From contig JACRBO010000209.1 of the NCBI GenBank assembly GCA_016219235.1, forward strand, positions 1-14,329: a DNA stretch of 14,329 bases, given 5' to 3'. Each line of letters starts with the position of its first letter. Positions within the stretch are counted from its first letter, which is position 1. The notes under the pieces were generated by a model that worked only from the letters and a program-made list of their open reading frames with translations, ran no database searches and was not told the DNA's origin. Shown here piece after piece: positions 6,316-14,029 of this stretch. The stretch comes from Chloroflexota bacterium. Lineage in GTDB: Bacteria > Chloroflexota > Anaerolineae > Fen-1058. The position numbers were made by a program, and so were the translations under genes.

Positions 6316-7748
6316 TATGCCTTTACTCCTGCGACGCCCTTCACGACGAAGGGTCGGAACATCGCCAGGTAACGCGCGGGCAGCCGCCCCGTGACGATGA
6401 TGCTGCTCTCGCCATACGTCTCTTCGTCCACGCGCCCGTTGTCGTGAAACATCGCAACGAGGTCCGAGCGGCGGTAGGGCAAGCGCACCGTGAGCGGCAT
6501 CAGACTCTCGTACAACTCGTGCTCGATTAGTTTCAGCAACCGATCGAGATTGAGCTGCTTCAAGGCCGAGATTGGCACGCTGTGCGGGAATTGCTCGGCC
6601 AACACCGCCTCGCGTTGGGCGTCATCCAGCCGATCGATCTTGTTGAGCGCCACCACGATCGGGATGTCGGTAATGTCCAGTTCAGCCAGCGTGCGCTCGA
6701 CCGATTTGGCCTGCTCGATCGCGTTGGGATGCGTGATGTCGACCACGTGCAGCAGCAGATCGGCTTCTTCGATCTCTTCGAGCGTGGCGCGAAACGCTGC
6801 AACCAATCCCGTCGGCAGTTTCTGGATGAAACCCACTGTGTCTGTAAACAAGGCTGCTTTGCCGCCCGGCAGTCGCGCGCGCCGCGTCGTGGGATCGAGC
6901 GTGGCAAAGAGTTTGTCTTCGGCCAGTACGGGCGCAGTCTGCTTCGCGCCGGCGGTATCGACCAGCGCATTCAACAGCGACGACTTACCCGCATTGGTGT
7001 ACCCGACAATCGACACGACGGGCACTTGTGCGCGTTTGCGCTGGGCGCGATGCTGCTGTCGATGTTGCCGCACGCCTTCCAGTTCGGTCTTCAGGAACGT
7101 GATGCGCGATCGGATCTGGCGGCGGTCCACTTCCAACTGCGTCTCGCCGGGACCGCGCAAGCCTACGCCCGCCGTGCCCGATCGACCTGCGCCGCCGCCC
7201 GCCTGCCGCACCAGGTGCGTCCACTGGCGGGTGAGCCGCGGCAGCCGATATTCATATTGTGCCAGTTCAACCTGCAACGCGCCCTCGTGCGTGCGAGCGT
7301 GCTGCGCAAAGATGTCCAGAATCAACGCGGTCCGATCGAGCACGCGCACGTCGTCGCCCAGTTCTTTTTCAAGGTTGCGCTGATGGCGCGGCGAAAGTTC
7401 GTCGTCAAACAGCACCACGTCGAAGTCGAGTTCGTTCTGCCACGTCTTCAGTTCAGCGACCTTGCCCGAACCGATAAACGTGGCGGCCTCAATGTGATCG
7501 AGTTTCTGGGTCAATTCCCCCACAACATCTAAACCAGCCGTATCGGCGAGCGCCCGCAGCTCGTCCAGCGAGTCTTCCAGCGGCAGCAAACCCTGCTCGC
7601 CGCGCACATCGACGCCCACCATGAAAGCGCGCAAACGCGGCGCTTCAGTTAATTGTGCTTCACGATTCTTGGAAATAATTAACCGCCTTCTAAAAGTGTT
7701 GCGCAAGTTGCCAACTTGCGTTACGGCAGACCAGGCAACGCCGCACAT
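6315..7748 (-). CDS. hflX: Ribosome-associated GTPase HflX
   Basis: 477 residues from ATG 7748. HflX splits and rescues stalled or stress-damaged 70S ribosomes, using GTP. The family-specific N-domain is clear: GSGK (93-96), LFDDELSP (113-120), LDIFAQHARTHEG (144-156) and GLRGPGETQLEVDRR (196-210). The G domain has G1 GYTNAGKS (249-256), DPTTRR (285-290), G3 DTVGF (303-307), G4 NKID (369-372) and G5 SAL (394-396). A helical linker and C-terminal domain complete it. The start is uncertain. The 7748 ATG has a GAGGAG (7765-7760) 11 bases upstream, but residues 9-19 are translated from a dispersed palindrome, and family homology only begins near residue 40. A start at 7622 (MVGVDV) lacks an SD. 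Third gene of the operon: 34 bases after the DUF4139 gene and overlapping the next gene. Confidence 0.96.
   Translation of the reverse strand: MCGVAWSAVTQVGNLRNTFRRRLIISKNREAQLTEAPRLRAFMVGVDVRGEQGLLPLEDSLDELRALADTAGLDVVGELTQKLDHIEAATFIGSGKVAELKTWQNELDFDVVLFDDELSPRHQRNLEKELGDDVRVLDRTALILDIFAQHARTHEGALQVELAQYEYRLPRLTRQWTHLVRQAGGGAGRSGTAGVGLRGPGETQLEVDRRQIRSRITFLKTELEGVRQHRQQHRAQRKRAQVPVVSIVGYTNAGKSSLLNALVDTAGAKQTAPVLAEDKLFATLDPTTRRARLPGGKAALFTDTVGFIQKLPTGLVAAFRATLEEIEEADLLLHVVDITHPNAIEQAKSVERTLAELDITDIPIVVALNKIDRLDDAQREAVLAEQFPHSVPISALKQLNLDRLLKLIEHELYESLMPLTVRLPYRRSDLVAMFHDNGRVDEETYGESSIIVTGRLPARYLAMFRPFVVKGVAGVKA
7702..7720. repeat. Dispersed palindrome CGCAAGTTG-C-CAACTTGCG inside the hflX 5' end
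   Basis: Perfect 9-bp arms around one base. On the minus strand it is read in frame as QVGNLR near the HflX N-terminus. The core AAGTTGGCA on one strand recurs at 9683-9691, suggesting a mobile or amplified intergenic repeat family. Confidence 0.75.
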
Positions 7749-7782
7749 GGGCGTGCTGGCTCCTCGTCACACAGGATTAGCG

Positions 7783-9390
7783 TTACGGCAACCCCATCAC
7801 TTGCAGCGCCGCCGGATGCTCGATTGTAAATTCAAAGCGGCACGTTTGCTTCGCATTCGCCGCCAGCGACAGTTTCCAGATCAGTTCGTTCAGTTCCGTT
7901 TGCTCGATCGGCTTTGGCTCGGCCGCTTCCAGTTTCACTTTGATCTGCTCGTGGCGGCTCACGGGCAGTTGATCGCGCAGGTCAAGATCGATGGCGCGAT
8001 CGCGCAAGTTCTGCACCTCGATCTCGTAGGCCACGCGAATACGGCGGCGATCGCCGATAATCTTCTTATCGACCTCGCGCGCTTTGAGTTCGCGCGTCAC
8101 GACCACGCGATCGTCCACACCCAGCGCAATTTCAAATTCTTCATTGGGCGCGACGCGCTCGATCGGGAGTGAGCCGATAAAGTCGCCGTCGACAAAGAGG
8201 TTGGCCTGCCCCGGCAGCAGCAGGTACTCGCTCCGATTGGTGATCGTGGCCCGCCGGTACACCGCTTCGGCCAACTTGGGTACGCTGAGATAATCGAGCC
8301 TGGGCGTCAGGCTGATCGCGGCGATGTTGACCTTATGCGGCGAATTATCGCTGGGCACCGACACGCTCTGTGCCAACTTAAACGTGACCGTAGCCCCACT
8401 ACCCTCGACGGTGGCAGTAGGTGCGGCCATTTCCTGGTAAGGCTCGGCTTCCGGCACAGCCCCGGCGTCGAACATAGCCCGTGGTGCTGGTGCGACGGCC
8501 GCGGCCAACATTGGCCCGCCCCTGGCTTGTTTTGCCATTATCGGGGGCGGCGGCACTTCCTGGATGTACCACGGTTGCAACTCCGGCTTGATGGTCGCCA
8601 GGGCCGGGCGCGCCGTCGAGAGCGTCACTGTCGCATTGAGCCAATCCTCACCCGTCGATTGCGTGACCTGTCCCAGATAACTCACTTGCACAACTGCATC
8701 CTTCGCCGCAGCACCCTGCGCTTCATCAAAACGCAGATCATACAGCGCCGTCCAGCGCGCCTGCGAAACCATGTAGGTCAACTCGACGGCGAGTTCACCG
8801 GACTGGGTGACTTCGACTTCGATGAAAGCCGAGTAGCGTTCGCGCGGCTGGGCCGATCGTTTGGCTTGCAGATCGTTATTGAGCTTAGCCAGTTGACGTT
8901 GCAGCGTTTGACGTTGCAGGGCCAGATCACGCAAGGTCGATTGCGCCTGCGCCAACTGCTGCTGCACGAAATCGATCAACACCGCACCCCGATCGATCTC
9001 CGCGCGCCCAAAGGCCAGCCCGCGCGCCAGCTGCTCGGTGGCCTTGTCGGACAGGCCGCGCGCAAAGCCGGCGCGCACGGTCGCCGCGTCCGCCTGATCG
9101 GCCAGCGCCTTGTCCTGGGTGGTCAAGTCTTCGATCTGGCGTTCAAGCGCTTGAACCTCGGCGACAGGCGTTTCCGCGAAGTACATACGGCGCACTTCCA
9201 CGCCCAGCAGCGCCGCGCGGGCTGTGCCACCGCCGGCCGCACGCACCGAGTCGGGTTGCAGCGCCAGCGGCAGATTGGCAATCTCGATCGAATGCACGCC
9301 CGTTTCCAGCGCGATCGATCCCCGGCGGGTGACGCGCGCCCGATCGGCAAACACAACGACTTCGGTGATGGCGGTCGTGAGAGAAGTCAT
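7783..9390 (-). CDS. DUF4139 / mucoidy inhibitor MuiA family protein
   Basis: 535 residues, the usual length of the family. The N-terminal DUF4140 part begins at once (ITEVVVFADRARVTRRG, 8-24), followed by a coiled coil of about 75-180 rich in Gln, Leu and Ala. The DUF4139 domain starts near 190, with the hallmark ARWTALYDLRF (211-221), YLGQVTQSTGEDW (238-250) and LSTARP (257-262). A Pro/Ala linker (about 278-325) interrupts it before the conserved C-terminal beta-rich part (340-530). No signal peptide or membrane segment, so I expect it in the cytosol. The biochemical role of the family is unknown; the name comes from an early link to mucoid phenotypes. It starts three bases after the upstream small gene, with a short AGG just before the ATG, and precedes hflX: one operon. 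Confidence 0.9.
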   Translation of the reverse strand: MTSLTTAITEVVVFADRARVTRRGSIALETGVHSIEIANLPLALQPDSVRAAGGGTARAALLGVEVRRMYFAETPVAEVQALERQIEDLTTQDKALADQADAATVRAGFARGLSDKATEQLARGLAFGRAEIDRGAVLIDFVQQQLAQAQSTLRDLALQRQTLQRQLAKLNNDLQAKRSAQPRERYSAFIEVEVTQSGELAVELTYMVSQARWTALYDLRFDEAQGAAAKDAVVQVSYLGQVTQSTGEDWLNATVTLSTARPALATIKPELQPWYIQEVPPPPIMAKQARGGPMLAAAVAPAPRAMFDAGAVPEAEPYQEMAAPTATVEGSGATVTFKLAQSVSVPSDNSPHKVNIAAISLTPRLDYLSVPKLAEAVYRRATITNRSEYLLLPGQANLFVDGDFIGSLPIERVAPNEEFEIALGVDDRVVVTRELKAREVDKKIIGDRRRIRVAYEIEVQNLRDRAIDLDLRDQLPVSRHEQIKVKLEAAEPKPIEQTELNELIWKLSLAANAKQTCRFEFTIEHPAALQVMGLP

Positions 9391-9393
9391 AAC

Positions 9394-9630
9394 CTATTCA
9401 GTGGCGTAGCGCAAATCCATATCCTCGCGGCCTTTTAACGCGCCGCGCAGGGCCTCGATCAACGATGGGTCAATCCCCTGCTCTTCCATCAATTCGCAAT
9501 CTTCTACGGTCAGATAGTATTCGCGGTCTTCGCTGCTTTCTTCTTCCATCCAGCCGATGAGGGCTTCGAGTTGTTTCTCCGTGATGCGGCCAACTTTCGC
9601 ATCTGATGCAGCATCATACAAAGCGATCAT
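9394..9630 (-). CDS. Small acidic conserved-type protein, first gene of the hflX operon
   Basis: 78 residues, strongly acidic in the middle (MEEESSEDREYY, about 28-39). No export signal or membrane helix; predicted helical and cytosolic. The ATG at 9630 has a strong Shine-Dalgarno GGAGG (9639-9635) only four bases away and an extended -10 promoter about 30 bases upstream. I recall similar short proteins beginning MI-LYDA with EEESSED in other phyla, sometimes labelled galactosyldiacylglycerol synthase; nothing in this sequence supports a glycosyltransferase, so I treat it as function unknown. It ends three bases before the DUF4139 start, so the two are co-translated. Confidence 0.8.
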   Translation of the reverse strand: MIALYDAASDAKVGRITEKQLEALIGWMEEESSEDREYYLTVEDCELMEEQGIDPSLIEALRGALKGREDMDLRYATE

Positions 9631-9660
9631 GGAACCTCCAGACGAAGTAGGTTACAGGCG

Positions 9661-9669
9661 ATTATAGCA
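9661..9669 (-). promoter_or_regulatory. Extended -10 promoter for the small protein-DUF4139-hflX operon
   Basis: On the minus strand TGCTATAAT (9669-9661) is a perfect TATAAT with the TGn extension; transcription would begin near 9654, about 25 bases before ATG 9630. No good -35 hexamer is at the right distance, which extended -10 promoters tolerate. Confidence 0.6.
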
Positions 9670-9675
9670 TGCGGA

Positions 9676-9708
9676 GTAGGACAAGTTGGCACGCGAGGCG
9701 TGTCCTAC
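9676..9708. repeat. Imperfect dispersed palindrome at the 3' end of the histidine kinase gene
   Basis: GTAGGACA (9676-9683) and TGTCCTAC (9701-9708) are perfect inverted 8-mers; an alternative inner pairing CACGC/GCGTG (9690-9694 / 9698-9702) competes. The kinase stop codon (9705-9707) is inside the right arm. No T-tract follows, so I list it as a repeat rather than a terminator. Confidence 0.65.
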
Positions 9709-11021
9709 GTCAAACCAAACTGCTTGATCGATCGGCCATCCTCGCCAGCCAGGCCCAGACGTTGTTTGCCGATCTCCGGCGGTGGATCGTAACGCACGGG
9801 CAGGAAGATGCGCACGGTGGTGCCGGGCAATTTCACTTCATCGTGGCCGGGGCTTTCGATGATGACTTTGCCGCCGTGCGCTTCGACGATGCCCTTGACG
9901 ACCGACAGACCCAGCCCGGAGCCGCCGCCCTTGAATTTGGTGCGGCTGCTGGAATGGCGCGCAATATCGGTCTTACTATAGAATTTCTCGAAGATGCGGG
10001 GCAAATCATCGGCCGAGATGCCGATCCCGGTGTCGGCCACGCGGATTTCTACAAACCGATCGGCGTCTTCGGGCGCATCGATTAGATGGATTGAGATCGT
10101 GATCGTGCCGCCATCGGGCGTGTATTTGACCGCATTGCTGACCACGTAATCGAACACCTGGTACAAGCGCTGCGGGTCGCCGTAGAACGATCGGAGTTCC
10201 GGCGGAAGCGATTTCATCTTGAAGTAGAGTACGCGCTCGTCCAGGTTGGCGCGCAGATCGCTCAACACGATTTGCAGCACGTGCGGCAATGAGACCAGTT
10301 GATAATTCAGCTGCAACGACTGCGCATCGATGAGGGACACGGCGATCATGTCGTTGACGGTGGTCAACAGGCGGCGCGCGCCGGCCGACAGGCCCAGCAG
10401 GGCCTGATAGACCTGCTCGTTGACCGTGCTGCCCAACTCGCGCGTCAACATGTCGGAATAACCTTGAATCAAAGTCAGCGGCGTCTTTAGCTCGTGCGCG
10501 GCGATGCTGATAAAGCGGCTTTTGGTTTGGTCGAGCCGTTCCAACTGCTGGCGGGTGTGTGTCAACTCTGACACCATTTCGCGCTGGGTCAGTTCGGAAT
10601 ACACGCGCGCCTGGTAGGTGAGCGCCGTTTGGAATAGCGCGTCGATCGAGCGTAGATAACTAAGCGCCTCGTCAGGCGGAAAAGCGGAAATAATGGCTTG
10701 CCAGATCTCTGACTTTAAGGAACTTGAGACGACCAACAGATCGTTGAGCGTATAGCCGTTCTGATAGCCCGTGTGTGTCAAAGCTGAAATACTTTCATCC
10801 AGTGCCGCATACCGTCCGGTCTCCAAGGCCGTGGCCAGGCTGGTGTACAACTGTTGAAACACACTGTCACCGATGACGGGCACAATCGGCTGCTCGGTAT
10901 AGACCCGGCGACCTTGCATGGCCGACACCCAGGCCGTGGTAATGGCGTCGGCCTGCACGCGCAGCCAGCGGCCCAGCGAGGCGCGATGGGCAACATCGGG
11001 GCGAAGCGGCGTCGTTGTCAT
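9705..11021 (-). CDS. Soluble sensor histidine kinase with RsbRD-like N-terminal region
   Basis: 438 residues, no membrane segment. Residues about 14-145 are an all-helical region resembling the globin-like sensory domains of RsbR-type proteins (weak recognition, no haem residue claimed). The kinase core is complete: H-box AAHELKTPL (phospho-acceptor His176), N-box SNAVKY (Asn296), G1 DTGIGI (330-335), F-box FEKFYSK (344-350) and G2 GGGSGLGL (365-372). A short coil (about 143-165) links the sensor to HisKA. The C-terminal 30 residues after the ATPase domain are unremarkable. It probably reports on a cytosolic signal; no response regulator gene is adjacent, so its partner is unknown. Its ATG overlaps the upstream peptidase stop by four bases (ATGA), implying coupled translation. 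CGATCG sites and composition match the neighbouring core genes. Confidence 0.93.
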   Translation of the reverse strand: MTTTPLRPDVAHRASLGRWLRVQADAITTAWVSAMQGRRVYTEQPIVPVIGDSVFQQLYTSLATALETGRYAALDESISALTHTGYQNGYTLNDLLVVSSSLKSEIWQAIISAFPPDEALSYLRSIDALFQTALTYQARVYSELTQREMVSELTHTRQQLERLDQTKSRFISIAAHELKTPLTLIQGYSDMLTRELGSTVNEQVYQALLGLSAGARRLLTTVNDMIAVSLIDAQSLQLNYQLVSLPHVLQIVLSDLRANLDERVLYFKMKSLPPELRSFYGDPQRLYQVFDYVVSNAVKYTPDGGTITISIHLIDAPEDADRFVEIRVADTGIGISADDLPRIFEKFYSKTDIARHSSSRTKFKGGGSGLGLSVVKGIVEAHGGKVIIESPGHDEVKLPGTTVRIFLPVRYDPPPEIGKQRLGLAGEDGRSIKQFGLT

Positions 11022-11953
11022 GGGGCGGTCTGCTCCAACCAGGCGGTGATGGTGCGGCCAATTCGTTCCAGACTCAGCGCGCCAACTTTGTCGGTGGTAT
11101 CCTGAACGGTATGCCAGTACGGATAATCAAAATCGATGAGGTCCACAGCCGGAATGCCGCGCTGCCGAAACGGCAGATGGTCGTCGATCATCGTCCACTT
11201 GTGCTGCGGAATAAACGTGGCCGTGTAACCCAGCGTGGCAGCCACCTGCCACAACTGTTGATTCAGCGCCTGATCAGAGTTGCGATCCCAGTACAACTGT
11301 TGATCGGCATCGCCGATCATGTCGGCCAAGATCATCGCGGTGGGCGTGACGGTCAAATGATTCGCCATATACGTTGAGCCTTGAATCCAGTCCCAGCCGT
11401 CAAGTCTACCATTATCTTCCGCATCGAAAAAGGCCAGCCAGATCTCTCGGCCCGTCTTGTCCACATTCAAAGTGCGCGCCATCTCCAGCAGCACCGCCAC
11501 ACCACTGGCCCCGTCGTTTGCGCCGGGCACGGGCTGCGTGTGATTCGCGGGATCGGGATCGTTGTCGGCCCGACGGCGCGTATCGTAGTGTGCGCCTAAT
11601 ATGACAATCGGCTTGCCACGCCCACCCCCCTGCTTCGCGATGATGTTGCGCGCCTGCACGCCCTGATACTCAAACGGCTGTTCCTCGACTTGCCAACCCA
11701 GTTGTTTCAGTTGCGTGATGATGTAATCGCCCGTCTTGCGATGCGCCTCTGTGCCGGTAGGGCGTGGGCCAAAGGCCATTTGCGCCTGCACGTACTGATG
11801 CGCCGACTCACCGCTGAAGGACGGGCGCGGCGTGGGGGTAACAACCGGCGACGATAAGTTCGACAGTTGCGGGTTCGGCGCGAGGCAGGCGGACACAAAC
11901 AGCAGAGCGATCGCAACAACACAGACAGATAGAAGAATTCGCAGTTTTCGCAT
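11018..11953 (-). CDS. M28-family zinc peptidase / glutaminyl-cyclase-like lipoprotein
   Basis: 311 residues. A lipoprotein signal (MRKLR, hydrophobic run, lipobox VSAC with Cys23) and a Pro/Ser linker put the catalytic domain outside the cell membrane. The M28 fold shows GAHYDT (His122), GANDGASG (Asp147), FDAED (Glu179-Asp180), DMIGD (211-215) and YWHTVQDTTDKV (His281). Several details resemble glutaminyl-peptide cyclotransferases: DDHLPF (257-262), WDWIQGS (187-193) and WHTxxDTxDK. It may therefore be an aminopeptidase or form N-terminal pyroglutamate; the sequence alone does not decide. It starts 57 bases after trmFO with a poor SD and overlaps the histidine kinase start by four bases, so peptidase and kinase are likely expressed together. 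Confidence 0.9.
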   Translation of the reverse strand: MRKLRILLSVCVVAIALLFVSACLAPNPQLSNLSSPVVTPTPRPSFSGESAHQYVQAQMAFGPRPTGTEAHRKTGDYIITQLKQLGWQVEEQPFEYQGVQARNIIAKQGGGRGKPIVILGAHYDTRRRADNDPDPANHTQPVPGANDGASGVAVLLEMARTLNVDKTGREIWLAFFDAEDNGRLDGWDWIQGSTYMANHLTVTPTAMILADMIGDADQQLYWDRNSDQALNQQLWQVAATLGYTATFIPQHKWTMIDDHLPFRQRGIPAVDLIDFDYPYWHTVQDTTDKVGALSLERIGRTITAWLEQTAP

Positions 11954-12010
11954 AGCGTCTTATTTCTTTAAGATAAGAAAGGCGAGATTTGGCTTCGCAC
12001 TTCGCGATGC

Positions 12011-13351
12011 CTACGCGAAGACGCCGCCCGTAAGCACGTCTTTTAGATCGGCAAGGGATCGTTGCGTAAAAGCCTGATACCGTTCGCGTTTGCCGCGTGG
12101 TCGATTCTCTAACGGCGGCAAAATGCCGTAATTGGCCTTCATCGGTTGAAAGTCTTTCGGCTCGGCGTGCGTGATGTAGTGACATAGCGCGCCCAACATG
12201 GTCGTATCGGGCAACGTCACCGGCGGTTGATTCAACAACAATCGCGCCGCATTCACCCCCGCCACCAGCCCCGTCGCCGCATTGCCGATGTAGCCCTCCA
12301 CACCCGTGATCTGCCCGGCGAAAAACAACTCGGGGCGCGAACGAAATTGCATGGTCGGCTCTAGCAGAGTCGGCGAATTGATGAAGGTGTTACGGTGCAG
12401 CATGCCATAGCGCAAAAACTCGGCGTTCGCCAGACCGGGCATCAGCCGCAGGACGCGCTTCTGATCCGGCCACTTCAAATTCGTCTGGAAGCCCACGATA
12501 TTGTACAGCGTCCCGGCGAGATTGTCCTGGCGCAATTGAGCGACCGCATAGGGGCGTTTGCCGGTGCGTGGATCACGCAGACCGATGGGCCGCATCGGCC
12601 CGTAGGCCAGTGAATCCAGGCCGCGTTTCGCCAGTACCTCGATCGGCAGACAGCCCTCAAAGAATTTGGCGTCCTCGCGTTCAAAGTCGCGCAGTTCGAT
12701 GCGTTCCGCCGAAGTCAGCGCTTCTACAAAAGTAACGTACTCTTCTTTCGTAAACGGGCAATTGATGTAATCGCCGGCGGTTTCAGCCTCGTCATCCGCT
12801 GACTTATCATAGCGCGATTGGCGAAAGGCGATCGTCATATCGATCGAATCCGCTTCGACGATGGGCGCGATAGCGTCATAGAAGTACAGATGCTGCTGCC
12901 CCGTCAACCGTGCGATGTCGCGCGCGAGATCGTCGGCTGTGAGCGGACCACTGGCGATGATGCAGGACCCATCGGGAATAGCTTTGACTTCTTCGCGCAC
13001 GAGCGTGATGCGGGGATGACTCACAATTCGAGTCGTGATCTCCGCCGCAAATCGATCGCGATCGACGGCGAGCGCGCCGCCCGCAGGCACGGCGGTCTCA
13101 TCGGCCACGCGCATGACGAACGAGTTGAGCAAGCGCAATTCGGCTTTCAACAGGCCGGAAGCGCGATCGGGCAAGTTGCTGCCCAGCGAATTAGAGCAGA
13201 TCAATTCGGCGAGTTGATCGGTGTTATGCGCGGGCGTGTTGCGGACAGGCCGCATTTCGTAGAGCGTGACATCAATGCCGCGCTCCGCCGCCTGCCACGC
13301 CGCTTCAGTTCCGGCAAGACCGCCGCCGATGATGGTAAGTCGAGTAGTCAT
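12011..13351 (-). CDS. trmFO: Methylenetetrahydrofolate-tRNA (uracil-5-)-methyltransferase TrmFO
   Basis: 446 residues, normal length. TrmFO makes 5-methyluridine at position 54 of the tRNA T-loop, using methylenetetrahydrofolate and FAD. Visible: the N-terminal dinucleotide-binding motif [11 protein letters not shown] (9-19), YEMRP (31-35), ICSNSLGSN (51-59) with Cys52, FEGCLPIE (231-238) with the conserved Cys234, [14 protein letters not shown] (251-264) and [16 protein letters not shown] (346-361). These Cys positions match the catalytic/FAD cysteines known in the Bacillus enzyme. I start at ATG 13351 because homology begins there; a GTG at 13444 would add 31 residues translated from a palindromic repeat. 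The start has no clear SD, and its first codons (MTTRL) are themselves one copy of a 13-bp direct repeat. A small stem (12000-12020) spans the stop codon. Confidence 0.96.
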   Translation of the reverse strand: MTTRLTIIGGGLAGTEAAWQAAERGIDVTLYEMRPVRNTPAHNTDQLAELICSNSLGSNLPDRASGLLKAELRLLNSFVMRVADETAVPAGGALAVDRDRFAAEITTRIVSHPRITLVREEVKAIPDGSCIIASGPLTADDLARDIARLTGQQHLYFYDAIAPIVEADSIDMTIAFRQSRYDKSADDEAETAGDYINCPFTKEEYVTFVEALTSAERIELRDFEREDAKFFEGCLPIEVLAKRGLDSLAYGPMRPIGLRDPRTGKRPYAVAQLRQDNLAGTLYNIVGFQTNLKWPDQKRVLRLMPGLANAEFLRYGMLHRNTFINSPTLLEPTMQFRSRPELFFAGQITGVEGYIGNAATGLVAGVNAARLLLNQPPVTLPDTTMLGALCHYITHAEPKDFQPMKANYGILPPLENRPRGKRERYQAFTQRSLADLKDVLTGGVFA

Positions 13352-13374
13352 GGAGTCGAATAGTCGAGTAGTCA
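13338..13374. repeat. 13-bp direct repeat AGTCGAGTAGTCA at the trmFO start
   Basis: Exact copies at 13338-13350 and 13362-13374, 24 bases apart, with a related GAGTCGAATAGTC between them. The first copy encodes the opening TTRL codons of TrmFO on the minus strand. Confidence 0.75.
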
Positions 13375-13435
13375 ATCGGTCAACTGGTAACTGGTTAACC
13401 GGTTGACCAGTTACCAGTTGACCGGTCACCGATTG
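13373..13435. repeat. Long palindromic intergenic repeat between methyltransferase and trmFO
   Basis: Inner arms CAACTGGTAACTGGTTAA (13381-13398) and TTGACCAGTTACCAGTTG (13403-13420) pair at 17 of 18 positions across the loop CCGG. Outer arms CAATCGGT (13373-13380) and ACCGATTG (13428-13435) pair exactly if the 7-base ACCGGTC (13421-13427) is bulged. Within each arm the word AACTGGT is repeated. It would form a very stable RNA or DNA hairpin. No T-tract follows on the minus strand; a role as attenuator, processing site or amplified repeat is open. Confidence 0.85.
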
Positions 13436-13447
13436 ACCGATCACGGG

Positions 13448-13999
13448 TTACGCTTTACGTGCCACCATCGTTTTGACGAGGCCCAGGAAGTTGACCTTGA
13501 GGCTGATCAATTCAAAGCCGGCCGCGCGCACATTACCTTCCGTATCACGATTAAGATTGCAGCCGTCAGCCCAAGCATGCCAGCGCGGATTGAGTCGATC
13601 TTGCAGCCGGCCCAGCCACGCGTGATAACTGCGAACATGATCGATGAGGTATAGCTTGCCGCCCGGCTTCAGCACACGCCGCACTTCTCGAAAGCCGACG
13701 ACGGGCCGCTCGACACTACAAAAGACCAGCGTCGCCACAGCCGCATCAAACGTGCCGTCGGGAAACGCCAGGTGCTCGATGTCGGCGGAGGCCAATCGGA
13801 TGTGGGCATTCGCCCTGGGCCGCGCCTGTACGATCGATTCTTTGTTGAATTCTGTGGCAATGATCGATGCCGCATCAGGCGGATAGTGATCGAGGTTAGG
13901 CCCACTGCCCGCGCCCACTTCCAGCACTTGACCGCGCACCTGACGCAGCAGATTGCTACGCCAATTGCCAATAAATGGAACGTAACCGGTGCGACACAT
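13448..13999 (-). CDS. Class I SAM-dependent methyltransferase (UbiE/Methyltransf_11 type)
   Basis: 183 residues. The SAM-binding motif I is VLEVGAGSGPN (25-35), then ATEFNKE (48-54, acidic residue for the ribose), motif II-like ADIEHLAFPDGTFD (71-84) and motif III RRVLKPGGKLYLIDHVRS (107-124). The C-terminal part with LNPRWHAWADGCNLNRDT (135-152) resembles small membrane-lipid or unspecified methyltransferases of the UbiE group. Relatives usually have about 15-25 more residues before the WRSNLL helix, so the N-terminus is short, or the true start lies upstream at a non-ATG codon. No SD precedes ATG 13999, but a TAGAAT hexamer ends seven bases before it, which would suit a leaderless message. 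The substrate cannot be told. Upstream of trmFO, separated by a long palindrome. Confidence 0.85.
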   Translation of the reverse strand: MCRTGYVPFIGNWRSNLLRQVRGQVLEVGAGSGPNLDHYPPDAASIIATEFNKESIVQARPRANAHIRLASADIEHLAFPDGTFDAAVATLVFCSVERPVVGFREVRRVLKPGGKLYLIDHVRSYHAWLGRLQDRLNPRWHAWADGCNLNRDTEGNVRAAGFELISLKVNFLGLVKTMVARKA

Positions 14000-14006
14000 G
14001 CGGGCA

Positions 14007-14012
14007 ATTCTA
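14007..14012 (-). promoter_or_regulatory. -10 box for a possibly leaderless methyltransferase message
   Basis: TAGAAT on the minus strand (14012-14007) lies seven bases before the ATG at 13999, so transcription would start at or next to the start codon. No SD is present. The only TTGACC (14040-14035) is 22 bases upstream of the -10, too far to be a standard -35. Confidence 0.4.
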
Positions 14013-14029
14013 CCACAGGCAAGGGCGGT

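Noticed and set aside
6582..7532. 316-residue plus-strand open frame opposite hflX
   Set aside because: Antisense to strongly conserved HflX motifs; no ribosome site or domain.
8335..9438. 367-residue plus-strand open frame opposite the DUF4139 gene
   Set aside because: Arg/Leu/Gln-rich antisense shadow; the minus-strand gene has clear family motifs.
9676..9708. Terminator for the histidine kinase gene
   Set aside because: The stem is imperfect and has no U-tract on the minus strand, so it is listed only as a repeat.
11963..11980. TTTCTT/AAGAAA hairpin between trmFO and the M28 gene as a terminator
   Set aside because: Six A/T-rich pairs and no T-tract following on the minus strand; too weak.
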